Origin: Betaproteobacteria bacterium
Lineage (GTDB): Bacteria > Pseudomonadota > Gammaproteobacteria > Burkholderiales > Gallionellaceae
DNA: 11,080 nucleotides
NCBI GenBank assembly: GCA_028871775.1
Contig: JAGWMH010000040.1
Span: forward strand, 1 to 11,080
Direction of reading: 5' to 3'
Shown here in pieces: positions 1-8,071 of this stretch (position 1 is the first letter of the stretch; every line of letters starts with the position of its first letter). A program made the position numbers and the translations under genes. A model generated the notes under the pieces. It was not told the origin of the DNA and searched no databases. It was given only the letters and a program-made list of their open reading frames with translations.

Positions 1-1885
1 GCCATTGCCAGCGGGCGCGCACCCCGCTCAGCAGCTCCTGTGCCTGTTGCGCGCGGTTGCCGAGCAGTTCGGCGCTGCCCAATTGCGCGTCGTCCTGGTA
101 GTGCAACGGCAATTCGCCGCTGAAGAATTCGTCCAGCGCGTCCAGCAGTTTGAGTTTGTTATGCAGTGACAGCTCGATGTTGATGCGCTCTATGCCGTCG
201 CAGTAATCGCCCATGCGCGGCAGCGGAATCACCACGTCCTCGTTTATCTTGAACGCATTGGTGTGTTTGGCAATGGCGGCGGTGCGCGCGCGGTCCAGCC
301 AGAATTTCTTGCGCGCCTCGGCGGAAACCGCGATGAAGCCTTCGCCGTGGCGCAGGTTGGCCAGCCGCACGATTTCCGAGGCGGCTTGCGCTACGGCGTT
401 TTCGTCGTCGCCCACCACGTCGGCGAGCAGCACCATCTTGGGCCGCGTGCCGCGCCTGGCTTTGGTGGCATAGCCCACCGCCTTGAGATAACGCTCGTCC
501 AGGTGCTCCAGCCCGGCCAGCAGCGCAGGCTGGCGGCTGTTGAAGTAAGAAGTGATTTCGATGATGGCGGGCACTGCCTCGCGCACTTGGCCGAAAAACT
601 CCAGGCACACCGTGCGCGTATGCTGGTGCGCGCGGTGCAGGATGAAGCGCGCCGAGGTGATGATGCCGTCGCAGCCTTCCTTCTGGATGCCCGGCAGGCC
701 GGACAGGAATTTGTCCGTCACGTCCTTGCCCAGCCCGGTCTTGCGGAATTTGCCGCCGGGGATCTCCAGTATTTCCGGTTCACCGTGCGGTGTCCTGCCG
801 TCCAGTTCAAAGCGGCTGATGCGGAAGCGCGCCACCTCCACATCATGTATCTTGCCGAGGCTGTGATCCAGCCGCTCCACCGTCATCCACAAACCATCCG
901 GCGTGACCATGCGCCATGACGCGAGGTTGTCCAGCGCGGTGCCCCACAGCACGGCTTTCTTGCCGCCCGCATTCATCGACACGTTGCCGCCGATGCACGA
1001 GGCATCTGCCGAAGTCGGGTCCACCGCAAACACCAGCCCGTTGGTTTCCGCCGCTTCCATTACGCGGCGCGTCACCACGCCTGCACCGCAGTGGATGGTG
1101 GCATAAGGTTCGCTCAGGCCGGGCAGGGCAAGGCGCTCTATGCCGGAGAGTGTGTCCAGTTTTTCGGTATTGATCACCGCGGAGATTTTGTCCAGCGGCA
1201 CCGCGCCGCCGGTGTAGCCGGTGCCGCCGCCGCGCGGGATGATGGTCAGCTTGAGCTCGATGCAGGCGCGCACCAGCGGCGCGACCTCCTCTTCGGTGTC
1301 CGGGGTAAGCACGACAAACGGGTATTCCACGCGCCAGTCGGTGGCGTCGGTTACATGCGAGACGCGCGCCAGCCCGTCGAACTGAATGTTGTCGCGGCGC
1401 GTGATGCGGCTCAATACGCGCAGCACGCGGCGGCGCAGCCGCAGGGTATGCTCGAAATCGGCAGAGAACTCGTTGACCGCGCGATGCGCCAGTTCCAGCA
1501 GGCGCTTTACCCCCTCGTTGAGGTTCTGGCCGCTGCGCTTAGCGTCATCGCCGGTATTCACCCTATCGGGTATGAGAGTATTCACCGCGCCTTCGGTATC
1601 CTGGCGGCGTTGCTCGATGGCATGCAGGCGATGACGCAACGCCCCGACGAGCGCCCCGCGCCGCTTGCGGTTGCCCAGCAGGTCATCCTGCAGATACGGG
1701 TTGCGCAATATCACCCAGATGTCGCCCAGCACTTCATACAGCATGCGTGCGGAGCGACCGGTGCGGCGCTCCCCGCGCAGGCTGTTGACGATGTCCCACG
1801 CCTCGTGGCCCAGAATGCGGATGGTGATCTCGCGGTCGGAGAACGAGGTGTAGTTGTAAGGGATTTCGCGCAAACGTGCAGTCAT
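1..1885 (-). CDS. FAD-linked oxidoreductase, DUF3683-type, N-terminal 628 residues (partial)
   Basis: The frame is open without a stop from an ATG at 1885 to the left edge. The N-terminal 150 or so residues, opening [20 protein letters not shown], resemble the DUF3683 region found at the front of very large betaproteobacterial FAD oxidoreductases. A PCMH-type FAD-binding domain follows. It carries the glycine-rich [11 protein letters not shown] at about residues 217-227 and [20 protein letters not shown] at about 289-308, which match the flavin-binding loops of glycolate/D-lactate dehydrogenase relatives. The part after residue 420 looks like the FAD-oxidase C-terminal domain. Family members are usually near 1,250-1,300 residues and end in a GlcF-like domain with 4Fe-4S cysteine motifs. 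That half would lie beyond the window. The likely role is oxidation of a 2-hydroxy acid feeding electrons to the respiratory chain, but the substrate is unknown. No clear Shine-Dalgarno precedes the start. The start was chosen because the family's conserved N-terminus begins there. Confidence 0.9.
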   Translation of the reverse strand, partial: MTARLREIPYNYTSFSDREITIRILGHEAWDIVNSLRGERRTGRSARMLYEVLGDIWVILRNPYLQDDLLGNRKRRGALVGALRHRLHAIEQRRQDTEGAVNTLIPDRVNTGDDAKRSGQNLNEGVKRLLELAHRAVNEFSADFEHTLRLRRRVLRVLSRITRRDNIQFDGLARVSHVTDATDWRVEYPFVVLTPDTEEEVAPLVRACIELKLTIIPRGGGTGYTGGAVPLDKISAVINTEKLDTLSGIERLALPGLSEPYATIHCGAGVVTRRVMEAAETNGLVFAVDPTSADASCIGGNVSMNAGGKKAVLWGTALDNLASWRMVTPDGLWMTVERLDHSLGKIHDVEVARFRISRFELDGRTPHGEPEILEIPGGKFRKTGLGKDVTDKFLSGLPGIQKEGCDGIITSARFILHRAHQHTRTVCLEFFGQVREAVPAIIEITSYFNSRQPALLAGLEHLDERYLKAVGYATKARRGTRPKMVLLADVVGDDENAVAQAASEIVRLANLRHGEGFIAVSAEARKKFWLDRARTAAIAKHTNAFKINEDVVIPLPRMGDYCDGIERINIELSLHNKLKLLDALDEFFSGELPLHYQDDAQLGSAELLGNRAQQAQELLSGVRARWQW

Positions 1886-1983
1886 CGGGATTTTGGATTA
1901 CGCTGCAAAAAACACATTTTACCGCATCACGCGCACCCGCTCGACCCCAAATGAAGTAAGGGCAAAATGTTAAGCTATGCTGG

Positions 1984-2544
1984 ATGAACAACCAAGCCGA
2001 AATGGGCAAACAAGCCAGAGAGACACCGGCCCGCGTGTTCTTTGCGCTGTGGCCGGATGACGCGGAGCGTGCCGCCCTTGCCGCATGGCAGCCGGCATTG
2101 CACAAGCTGTGTGGCGGGCGCAGCATGCGCGCCGGCACCCTGCACGCCACGCTGCTGTTCCTCGGCGATGTGGTGCAGCACCGGCTGGAAGCCCTGCAGC
2201 TGGCGGCGCAGGAGGCGGAAGGAAAGCCCTGTGATCTGGCCTTCGATGTGGCGCACTACTGGGGGCACAACCACATCGTGTTTGCCGCACCCCACATAGT
2301 GCCGCCGCAACTGGCGCAGCTGGTGCAAGTATTGGAACAGCGCCTGAAAAAACACCATTTTCATTTTGACAAGCGCCCCTTTAAACCGCACGTAACCTTG
2401 TTACGTCACGCGCAGTGGAGTGACGCGCCGTTGCCCGAGATGCAAAGGGTGGTGTGGAAGATACGGGATTTCGCACTGGTGCAATCTGCGCCTGACGAGG
2501 AAGGCGCGAACTATCGGGTGCTGGCGAGATTTCCGCTGCGTTAA
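1984..2544 (+). CDS. thpR: RNA 2',3'-cyclic phosphodiesterase (2H family)
   Basis: The 186-residue protein carries the two HxTx motifs that define the 2H phosphoesterase superfamily: HATL at residues 54-57 and HVTL at 136-139. The first core strand is VFFALWPDD (18-26). This is the LigT/ThpR layout, and ThpR proteins are typically 175-190 residues. The family hydrolyses 2',3'-cyclic phosphate RNA ends to 2'-phosphate and can reversibly join tRNA half-molecules with 2'-5' bonds. The two histidines act as general acid and base in the cytoplasm. About 16 residues precede the conserved core. Met7 (ATG at 2002) is an alternative start, and neither start has a good ribosome binding site. The gene diverges from the large FAD oxidoreductase across a 98-base gap and converges on the dioxygenase gene, so it is probably transcribed alone. 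Confidence 0.9.
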   Translation: MNNQAEMGKQARETPARVFFALWPDDAERAALAAWQPALHKLCGGRSMRAGTLHATLLFLGDVVQHRLEALQLAAQEAEGKPCDLAFDVAHYWGHNHIVFAAPHIVPPQLAQLVQVLEQRLKKHHFHFDKRPFKPHVTLLRHAQWSDAPLPEMQRVVWKIRDFALVQSAPDEEGANYRVLARFPLR

Positions 2545-2566
2545 CGAATTGCGGGTACCTGCCCTG

Positions 2567-3349
2567 CTAGGTTGCGTCAAACAGCCACGCATCCATCGCC
2601 AGCAGGCCGTACGTCATCACCCGGTTCAGGTGCTGCGCGCTATCAATTTTGTTTGCCGCACCGAGAGCCACGAACAGCGGCAGCAGGTGCTCATCGGTGG
2701 GATGGTTCTGCATGGCATGCGGCGCACGGCTGCGGTATTCGATGAGCGCCTGCAGATCGCCTGCGGCAATCTTCGCCGCAATCCAGTCGCAAAATTCGGC
2801 CACCCATTGCGGTGCAGGTTCATTTTGCGGGTGTTTGAATACAGCGCGCAGGTTGTGGGTAATGGCGCCGCTGCCGATGATCAGCACGCCTTGTTCGCGC
2901 AATGGGCGCAGGGCGCGGCCCAACGCGACATGCCATGCCGGATTTTTATCGGGCTGCAGCGAGAGTTGTGCGACGGGAATATCCGCCCGCGGAAACAGGA
3001 AACTCAGCGGCACCCACGCGCCATGATCGAGGCCGTGCATATCGTCCAGTTGCACCGGAATTCCCGCCTGTTGCAGCGCGAGAACCGCGGCTTGCGCCAT
3101 TTGCGGCGCGCCTGGCGCGGGATAACGCAGCTGGTAGAGAGCTTCGGGAAAGCCGCTGAAGTCGTGGATGGTTTCCGGCTGGACAGCGCGGCTGACCGTC
3201 GGGATGGATGTTCCCCAATGCGCCGAGATCACCAGAATGGCGGAAGGCTTGGGCAGTTGTGCACCGAGTCGCTGCCATGCCCTGCCGGTTTCGCCTGGTT
3301 CGAGCGGCAGTGTGGGTGCGCCATGCGAGAGAAACAGAACGGGCATCAT
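2567..3349 (-). CDS. DODA-type extradiol ring-cleavage dioxygenase (YgiD-like)
   Basis: The 260-residue protein matches the class III extradiol dioxygenase LigB/DODA family, of which E. coli YgiD (4,5-DOPA extradiol dioxygenase) is a close relative. The expected metal-ligand histidines are present: H9 in LSHGAP, H44 in SAHWG and H221 in TDEHLLPL. Conserved active-site histidines are H109 in LDHGAW and H165 in ITHN. The length fits the family (about 260). The enzyme would cleave a catechol ring with O2 using a bound divalent metal. The true substrate in bacteria is often unknown, so DOPA is only an analogy. Two ATGs lie in tandem at 3349 and 3346. A GAGGT sequence five bases upstream of the first supports 3349. 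It sits 68 bases downstream of tyrS on the same strand with no convincing terminator between, so readthrough from tyrS is possible. Confidence 0.9.
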   Translation of the reverse strand: MMPVLFLSHGAPTLPLEPGETGRAWQRLGAQLPKPSAILVISAHWGTSIPTVSRAVQPETIHDFSGFPEALYQLRYPAPGAPQMAQAAVLALQQAGIPVQLDDMHGLDHGAWVPLSFLFPRADIPVAQLSLQPDKNPAWHVALGRALRPLREQGVLIIGSGAITHNLRAVFKHPQNEPAPQWVAEFCDWIAAKIAAGDLQALIEYRSRAPHAMQNHPTDEHLLPLFVALGAANKIDSAQHLNRVMTYGLLAMDAWLFDAT

Positions 3350-3417
3350 TTCATACCTCGCTACCTGAGTTTGCTAACAGCGAGAATCCGGGAAATGGCT
3401 GAATAAAACAGCGGCAG

Positions 3418-4614
3418 CTACTTCACTGTCACGCGCCCGAACTTGCGCTTGCCTACCTGTGCGACTACTACCACACCCGCCTTGATTTGCAGCGCCTTGT
3501 CGCCGATGTGCTCGCCATCCAGTTTCACCGCATTCTGGGCAATCATGCGCAGGGCGTCCGAGGTGCTGTCCACCAGCCCGGCCTGCTTGAGCAATTGGGC
3601 GATGCCGATGTGCCCGTTTGTGCTGGCGACGGTGACTTCCGGCATGTCGTCCGGCAATATGCCTTGCCTGAAGCGCGCCTCGAATTCAGCCAGCGCCTGC
3701 TCAGCAGCGGCCCGGCTATGGAAACGGGCAACCATTTCCTGTGCCAGCAGTACCTTGATGTCGCGCGGATTGCGGCCCTGTTTCACCTCGGTGCGCCACT
3801 TGGTTATGGTGCTCATCGTTTCGAATGACAGCAGTTCCAGATAGCGCCACATCAGTTCGTCCGAAACCGACATCAGCTTGCCGAATATTTCCTGTGGCGG
3901 TTCGGTGATGCCGACATAGTTGCCGAGCGACTTGGACATCTTGTTCACGCCATCCAGCCCCACCAGCAGCGGCATGGTGAGCACGCACTGCGCAGGCTGG
4001 CCGTAATGCTTTTGCAGCTCGCGCCCCATCAGCAGGTTGAATTTCTGGTCGGTGCCACCCAGTTCCATGTCCGCCTTGAGTGCCACCGAGTCATAGCCCT
4101 GCACCAGCGGATAAATGAATTCATGGATGGCGATAGACTGGTTGCCCTTGTAGCGCTTGCCGAAATCGTCGCGCTCCAGCATGCGTGCCACGGTGTGGGT
4201 GGCCGCCAGCTTGATTAAATCGACGGCGCTGAATTTGTCCATCCAGGTGGAATTGAACACGATCTCGGTCTTGTCCGGATCCAGCACCTTGAACACCTGC
4301 TCGCGGTAACTCTGCGCGTTCTCCATCACCTGCGCGCGCGACAGCGGCGGGCGGGTTGTATTCTTGCCGCTCGGATCGCCTATCATGCCGGTAAAATCGC
4401 CGATCAGAAACAGGGCATGGTGCCCCAGATCCTGTAACTGGCGCATCTTGTTGAGCAGCACGGTATGCCCTAGGTGCAGGTCCGGCGCGGTGGGATCGAA
4501 CCCCGCCTTGATGCGCAGCGGGCGGCCCAGCGCCAGTTTCTGTTTCAGCTCGGTTTCCAGCAGCAACTCATCACAGCCGCGCTTGATCAAGTCCAGTATT
4601 TTCTGTTGTGTCAT
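3418..4614 (-). CDS. tyrS: Tyrosyl-tRNA synthetase
   Basis: This class I aminoacyl-tRNA synthetase charges tRNA-Tyr with tyrosine using ATP. The HIGH-type signature appears as HLGH at residues 47-50 within [19 protein letters not shown] is at 225-229 in [14 protein letters not shown]. The tyrosine/tRNA-binding region includes LGGTDQKFN (185-193). The last 60 or so residues form an S4-like RNA-binding domain. At 398 residues it fits the TyrS subgroup of about 400 residues common in beta- and gammaproteobacteria. The start at 4614 gives the usual N-terminus. No Shine-Dalgarno precedes it (ATAACAATACTTACAAC before the ATG). Instead, the TGA of a short upstream reading frame overlaps the ATG as ATGA, which could allow translational coupling. 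The gene diverges from the M23 peptidase gene. Confidence 0.97.
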   Translation of the reverse strand: MTQQKILDLIKRGCDELLLETELKQKLALGRPLRIKAGFDPTAPDLHLGHTVLLNKMRQLQDLGHHALFLIGDFTGMIGDPSGKNTTRPPLSRAQVMENAQSYREQVFKVLDPDKTEIVFNSTWMDKFSAVDLIKLAATHTVARMLERDDFGKRYKGNQSIAIHEFIYPLVQGYDSVALKADMELGGTDQKFNLLMGRELQKHYGQPAQCVLTMPLLVGLDGVNKMSKSLGNYVGITEPPQEIFGKLMSVSDELMWRYLELLSFETMSTITKWRTEVKQGRNPRDIKVLLAQEMVARFHSRAAAEQALAEFEARFRQGILPDDMPEVTVASTNGHIGIAQLLKQAGLVDSTSDALRMIAQNAVKLDGEHIGDKALQIKAGVVVVAQVGKRKFGRVTVK

Positions 4615-4706
4615 GTTGTAAGTATTGTTATCGTTGATTCAAACCCTTGCGATTCACCGCTCATTCCCGCTTTTTCGCCGTTCATCTGAAACATTTCGCC
4701 TTTCAT
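4611..4706 (-). other. Possible 31-codon upstream ORF ending in the tyrS start codon
   Basis: An ATG at 4706 opens a 31-residue frame, beginning MKGEMFQ, MNGEKAG, MSGESQG. Its TGA (4613-4611) overlaps the tyrS ATG. The seven-residue periodicity comes from the 21-bp DNA repeats. Translation could couple to tyrS, which lacks its own ribosome binding site. There is no strong Shine-Dalgarno for this ORF, and I recognise no homologue. The repeats may instead be DNA-level elements that happen to be open in this frame, so the coding call is weak. Confidence 0.2.
4653..4706. repeat. Three 12-bp direct repeats at exact 21-bp period
   Basis: On the plus strand, TTCACCGCTCAT (4653-4664), TTCGCCGTTCAT (4674-4685) and TTCGCCTTTCAT (4695-4706) begin exactly 21 bases apart, giving the consensus TTCRCCKYTCAT. 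The 9-base spacers are not conserved. A spacing of 21 bp is two helical turns, so the cores face the same side of DNA, as operator half-sites often do. It is also seven codons, so the minus strand reads as a degenerate heptapeptide repeat. No fourth copy is evident on either side. Function is unknown. Confidence 0.75.
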
Positions 4707-4736
4707 TCCGGCGGCCTGCAACTGTCTGGGCGGATT

Positions 4737-4764
4737 TTGAGCGGTGCCTACTTTCTGGTACAGT
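4737..4764 (+). promoter_or_regulatory. Possible sigma-70 promoter for the M23 peptidase-anmK operon
   Basis: TTGAGC (4737-4742) and TACAGT (4759-4764) are separated by 16 bases, a weak but plausible -35/-10 pair. They lie about 65 bases upstream of the peptidase start. No other pair in the gap looked better. This is inference from consensus only. Confidence 0.3.
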
Positions 4765-4827
4765 GGCGGCCAATCTGAAGCAGCAAGCGCTCATAACTTA
4801 TAAAGAAAGCAGTAGCCAGAGGCACAA

Positions 4828-6126
4828 ATGTTAACCCAAAACACCCTGACACAAGAACGCAAATTGAAACTGCGCTGGTTCGTTGCCATGTCCAGCCTGC
4901 CCTTGCTTGGCGTGGTCACTGCATTCGGCATCATGCCGCAGAACGAAATTACCGCTACCCAACTGAAAACCGTGGTGGAAGAAATCACCCTGCCACCCAT
5001 TACGCCGGTTGCCGGCAGTGCCGCCACTTTCTGGCGCAATGAGCGTGTGCAACGCGGCGATACCGTGGCCGAACTGCTGCGCCGCATGAACGTGGAAGAT
5101 GTCGCAGCCAGCGAATATCTGCGCAGCAACCAGGCTGCCGAATCCTTCCGCCAACTCGCCGTGGGCAAGGCCGTGCAAGCCGAGACCAGCATGGATGGCG
5201 GCCTGCTGGCACTGCGCTACCTGAGCAACAGCGGCAGCCAGATCGTCATCGAAAAAAGCGCCGGCGGTTTCAAGGCCAGCGTGTTACCCCCCCAGCTTGA
5301 ACAGCGCATATTCATGCGCACCGGCGAGATCAAGAGCACCCTGTTTGCCGCTACCGATGCAGCCGGCCTGCCGGAACCGGCCGCCAACCAATTGGCTGAA
5401 ATTTTTGGCGGCGATATTGATTTCCACCGCGATCTGCGCAAGGGCGACAAATTCACCGTGGTTTACGAAATGAGTTACAGCAACGGCGAACCGGTACGCA
5501 CCGGGCGCATCCAGACCGCCGAGTTCATCAATCAGGGCAAATCCTACCGTGTGGTGTATTTCCAGAACGACAGCGGCCATGGCGACTATTACACCCCGGA
5601 CGGCAAGAGCGTGCGCAAAGCCTTCCTGCGTTCACCCCTTGAATTTTCGCGCGTCAGTTCCGGCTTCAGCCTGTCACGCCTCCACCCCGTGCTGGGTACA
5701 TGGCGCGCGCATAAAGGCGTGGACTATGCCGCGCCGATAGGCACCAAGGCCAAGGTGACCGCCGATGGCACGGTATCTTTCGTCGGCAGGCAGGGCGGCT
5801 ATGGCAACGTGGTCAGGGTGGATCATCAAGGCCGCTATACCACCGTGTACGGCCATCTGTCCCGCTTCGCCAGCGGCCTGCATCGCGGCCAGCACGTCGG
5901 GCAGGGCGATATCATCGGCTATGTCGGCATGACCGGCCTGGCCAGCGGCCCGCACCTGCACTATGAGTTCAAGATCAACGGACAGCAACGTGATCCCTTG
6001 CGTGTTGCCTTGCCGGATGCCGCTCCGATCGGCGCACAGCAAAAAATTGCCTTTCAGGAAGCCACCAACAGCCTGACCGAGCGCCTAAGCTTGTTGAGCA
6101 GTACCAGACTGGCCAGAATTGACTAA
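4828..6126 (+). CDS. Membrane-anchored M23 (LytM) murein endopeptidase
   Basis: The 432-residue protein has a basic N-terminus and one hydrophobic segment at about residues 17-36 (FVAMSSLPLLGVVTAFGIM), likely an uncleaved anchor placing the rest in the periplasm. Residues 73-120 (VQRGDTVAELLRRMNV onward) look like the LysM/OapA-like N-terminal module of MepM-type enzymes. The LytM zinc-peptidase domain (about 280-395) is complete. HKGVD gives ligands H295 and D299, HLH gives H376 and zinc ligand H378, and YGH supplies H343. An intact site implies an active DD-endopeptidase cutting peptide cross-links in peptidoglycan rather than an EnvC/NlpD-like inactive activator. AGAGG at 4818-4822, five bases before the ATG, fixes the start. 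The anmK gene follows after 8 bases, so the two are probably an operon for wall remodelling and recycling. MepM-like is the closest description; I do not assign a symbol. Confidence 0.93.
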   Translation: MLTQNTLTQERKLKLRWFVAMSSLPLLGVVTAFGIMPQNEITATQLKTVVEEITLPPITPVAGSAATFWRNERVQRGDTVAELLRRMNVEDVAASEYLRSNQAAESFRQLAVGKAVQAETSMDGGLLALRYLSNSGSQIVIEKSAGGFKASVLPPQLEQRIFMRTGEIKSTLFAATDAAGLPEPAANQLAEIFGGDIDFHRDLRKGDKFTVVYEMSYSNGEPVRTGRIQTAEFINQGKSYRVVYFQNDSGHGDYYTPDGKSVRKAFLRSPLEFSRVSSGFSLSRLHPVLGTWRAHKGVDYAAPIGTKAKVTADGTVSFVGRQGGYGNVVRVDHQGRYTTVYGHLSRFASGLHRGQHVGQGDIIGYVGMTGLASGPHLHYEFKINGQQRDPLRVALPDAAPIGAQQKIAFQEATNSLTERLSLLSSTRLARID

Positions 6127-6134
6127 ATGCAGGT

Positions 6135-7232
6135 GTGAATAGCTCCGAGCTATATGTAGGCATCATGTCCGGCACCAGCCTGGATGGCGTGGATGCCGTC
6201 CTCGTTGATTTAGGCGCTTCCCAAACACAACTGCTCGCCAAGCACTACCTGCCATTTGACGAGGTACTGAAGAACGCCCTGCTGGCGTTGCACCAGCCCG
6301 GTCACAACGAACTGCATCAGGCGCAATTAACCGGCAATGAACTGGCACGGCGGTATGCGGCAGCAACGGTAGCCCTGCTGCAAACGGCCAACATCGCCCA
6401 CGATCAAGTGCGCGCCATCGGCTGTCACGGCCAGACCATCCGGCACTGTCCCAATCAAGGCTATACACTACAACTTGGCAACGCCGCGCTGCTCACCGAG
6501 TTGGCCGGCATTACCGTGGTCAGCGACTTCCGCAGCCGTGACATTGCGGCAGGCGGGCAGGGCGCGCCACTGGTTCCTGGGTTCCACGATCAAGCGCTGC
6601 GCCACCCCGACATTCATCGCGTCATCGTCAACATCGGCGGCATCAGCAACCTGACCAACCTGACGCCAGGATGTCCCGCCACCGGCTTTGACTGCGGCCC
6701 CGGCAACCTGCTGATGGATGCCTGGTGTGTGCAACATCTGGCCAAACCCTATGATGACAACGGCACATGGGCGGCATCTGGCAAGGCATTACCCGCTCTG
6801 CTGGAGCAAATGCTCAACGAACCGTTTTTCTCCCTGTCGCCACCCAGGAGCAGTGGGCGCGATCTGTTCAACATGGCGTGGTTACGGAACAAACTGCAAG
6901 GCGGCGAACGAGCGGAAGATGTGCAGGCCACCCTGCTGGAGCTGACTTGCCGAACCATCGCGCAATCAATTCAACAATACTGTGCCGGCGCAAAAGAAAT
7001 TTATCTGTGCGGCGGCGGCGCGCATAACCAGACTCTGCGCACCCGCCTCGCTGCCTTGCTACCCGGCAGCAGTGTGCAAACAACTAACACTCTTGGTGTA
7101 GATGGCGACTATCTGGAAGCCATTGCCTTCGCCTGGCTGGCACAGCAAGCCCTGCACGGCAAACCCGCCAACCTGCCGCTGGTCACCGGTGCAAAGCACC
7201 CCTGTATATTGGGCGCGATCTATCACGCATAG
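6135..7232 (+). CDS. anmK: Anhydro-N-acetylmuramic acid kinase
   Basis: The 365-residue protein belongs to the ASKHA-fold kinases. The N-terminal phosphate loop is GIMSGTSLDGVD (9-20). GCHGQTIRH (96-104), NIGGISNLT (166-174), GFDCGPGNLLMDAW (184-197) and CGGGAHN (292-298) are family signatures. D186 aligns with the expected catalytic base. AnmK opens the 1,6-anhydro ring of anhydro-MurNAc and phosphorylates it to MurNAc-6-phosphate in the cytoplasm, which returns murein turnover products to metabolism. GTG at 6135 is the only usable start: the in-frame upstream codons are CTA, AAT, GCA and GGT, preceded by a stop at 6120-6122, and the next ATG (6165) falls inside the SGTSLDG loop region. A three-codon ATG-CAG-GTG-TGA frame at 6127-6138 overlaps the start. 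The gene lies 8 bases after the M23 peptidase gene. Confidence 0.96.
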   Translation: MNSSELYVGIMSGTSLDGVDAVLVDLGASQTQLLAKHYLPFDEVLKNALLALHQPGHNELHQAQLTGNELARRYAAATVALLQTANIAHDQVRAIGCHGQTIRHCPNQGYTLQLGNAALLTELAGITVVSDFRSRDIAAGGQGAPLVPGFHDQALRHPDIHRVIVNIGGISNLTNLTPGCPATGFDCGPGNLLMDAWCVQHLAKPYDDNGTWAASGKALPALLEQMLNEPFFSLSPPRSSGRDLFNMAWLRNKLQGGERAEDVQATLLELTCRTIAQSIQQYCAGAKEIYLCGGGAHNQTLRTRLAALLPGSSVQTTNTLGVDGDYLEAIAFAWLAQQALHGKPANLPLVTGAKHPCILGAIYHA

Positions 7233-7239
7233 AATGCAA

Positions 7240-7260
7240 ACGGGGCGCAGCGCGCCCCGT
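7240..7260. terminator. Hairpin between convergent anmK and erpA
   Basis: ACGGGGCG (7240-7247) pairs with CGCCCCGT (7253-7260) around a 5-base loop, an 8-bp GC-rich stem. It lies 8 bases after the anmK stop and about 20 bases beyond the erpA stop. The T-tails are short on both sides, so termination in either direction is plausible but not strong. Confidence 0.55.
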
Positions 7261-7281
7261 AGCTTTCCAACCACAAACAAG

Positions 7282-7632
7282 TTAAGCCGAGAACGACGAG
7301 CCGCACCCGCAAGTTGTCGTGGCATTAGGGTTACGGATGACGAACTGCGAGCCTTCCAGGCTTTCCTGATAGTCAATTTCCGCACCTGCCAGATACTGGA
7401 AGCTCATCGGGTCGATCAGCAGTTGCACACCGTTCTTGCTCATCACGGTGTCATCTTCGTTGGCCACCTCATCAAATGTGAAGCCATACTGGAAGCCGGA
7501 ACAACCGCCACCGCTGACGAATACACGCAGCTTGAGCTCGGCGTTGCCTTCTTCATCGATCAATTGCTTCACCTTGTTGGCCGCGTTGTCGGTGAAGATC
7601 AACGGGTCTTGCATCTCAGTCACGGTATTCAT
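7282..7632 (-). CDS. erpA: Iron-sulfur cluster insertion protein ErpA
   Basis: This 116-residue A-type Fe-S carrier has the three invariant cysteines: C44 in [12 protein letters not shown], and C108 and C110 in TTCGCGSSF at the C-terminus. The conserved [15 protein letters not shown] segment (74-88) is also present. ErpA passes 4Fe-4S clusters, in E. coli notably to isoprenoid-pathway enzymes IspG and IspH and to respiratory enzymes. An AAGGAG box at 7639-7644, six bases before the ATG, is the strongest ribosome binding site in the window and supports the start. The gene is the last of the argC cluster on the minus strand, 19 bases after the bactofilin gene. ErpA rather than IscA or SufA is chosen from the length, the sequence style and the usual betaproteobacterial argC-erpA neighbourhood. 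Confidence 0.95.
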   Translation of the reverse strand: MNTVTEMQDPLIFTDNAANKVKQLIDEEGNAELKLRVFVSGGGCSGFQYGFTFDEVANEDDTVMSKNGVQLLIDPMSFQYLAGAEIDYQESLEGSQFVIRNPNATTTCGCGSSFSA

Positions 7633-7651
7633 GTTTTGCTCCTTAAGATAA

Positions 7652-8059
7652 TTATTCGGCGCCGCTCAGCTTGAACGCCACTACTTTGTCCGACACCGCA
7701 TCCGCACAGTGGATAAGCCTGCCTTCGACTATGGCGCCCAGTTGGATTTCCAGTGTTTTGTAATGAACATCCCCTATGACCTTGGCCTTGCTTTGCAGTT
7801 CCAGATATTCCGCCGCACGCACCGGGCCTTCCACCATACCGTTGACCACCAGATGTGTCACATTGATTTCGCCATTGACACGCCCATGTTCGCTCAACAC
7901 CAGTGTGCTGGGTTTGCCCGGTGCAGCAACGACGCTGCCATTGACCTCGCCATCCACGCGCAATCCGCCGCTGAAGCTGAGATTGCCATCTATCCTGGTT
8001 CCCGCGCCAATCAATGAATCAATGCGGTTTTGCGGTTTGCTGTGTTTCTTGCTAAACAT
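7652..8059 (-). CDS. Bactofilin, polymer-forming cytoskeletal protein
   Basis: The 135-residue protein matches the bactofilin (DUF583) family. A short basic N-terminal tail ([12 protein letters not shown]) precedes a repetitive core at about 13-115 of alternating hydrophobic residues and turn glycines, for example [22 protein letters not shown]. This is typical of the right-handed beta-helix that polymerises without nucleotide. A short C-terminal tail follows. Bactofilins form cytoplasmic, often membrane-associated filaments. In other bacteria they organise wall enzymes, stalks or chromosome sites, and several partner with M23 peptidases. AGGGAG (8065-8070), five bases before the ATG, sets the start. 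The gap to the preceding coiled-coil membrane protein gene is only 12 bases and holds this site, so the two are probably co-translated. Confidence 0.93.
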   Translation of the reverse strand: MFSKKHSKPQNRIDSLIGAGTRIDGNLSFSGGLRVDGEVNGSVVAAPGKPSTLVLSEHGRVNGEINVTHLVVNGMVEGPVRAAEYLELQSKAKVIGDVHYKTLEIQLGAIVEGRLIHCADAVSDKVVAFKLSGAE

Positions 8060-8071
8060 GCTTGCTCCCTC

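Noticed and set aside
263..919. Long plus-strand open frames (263-919 and 1091-1954)
   Set aside because: They lie antisense to the FAD oxidoreductase, whose protein shows clear family motifs through both regions. They are frame shadows of GC-rich coding DNA.
1886..1983. TAAAAT on the minus strand as a promoter for the FAD oxidoreductase
   Set aside because: The -10-like hexamer has no acceptable -35 at 16-18 bases, so I do not call a promoter in this divergent gap.
2545..2566. Possible terminator between convergent thpR and the dioxygenase (GCGGGTACCTGC)
   Set aside because: The palindrome is short and imperfect and has no T-run, so it is not a supportable terminator.
2420..3406. A 328-codon plus-strand open frame over the dioxygenase
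   Set aside because: It starts inside thpR in another frame and runs antisense to the dioxygenase gene. The sequence is arginine/cysteine-rich with no recognisable domain.
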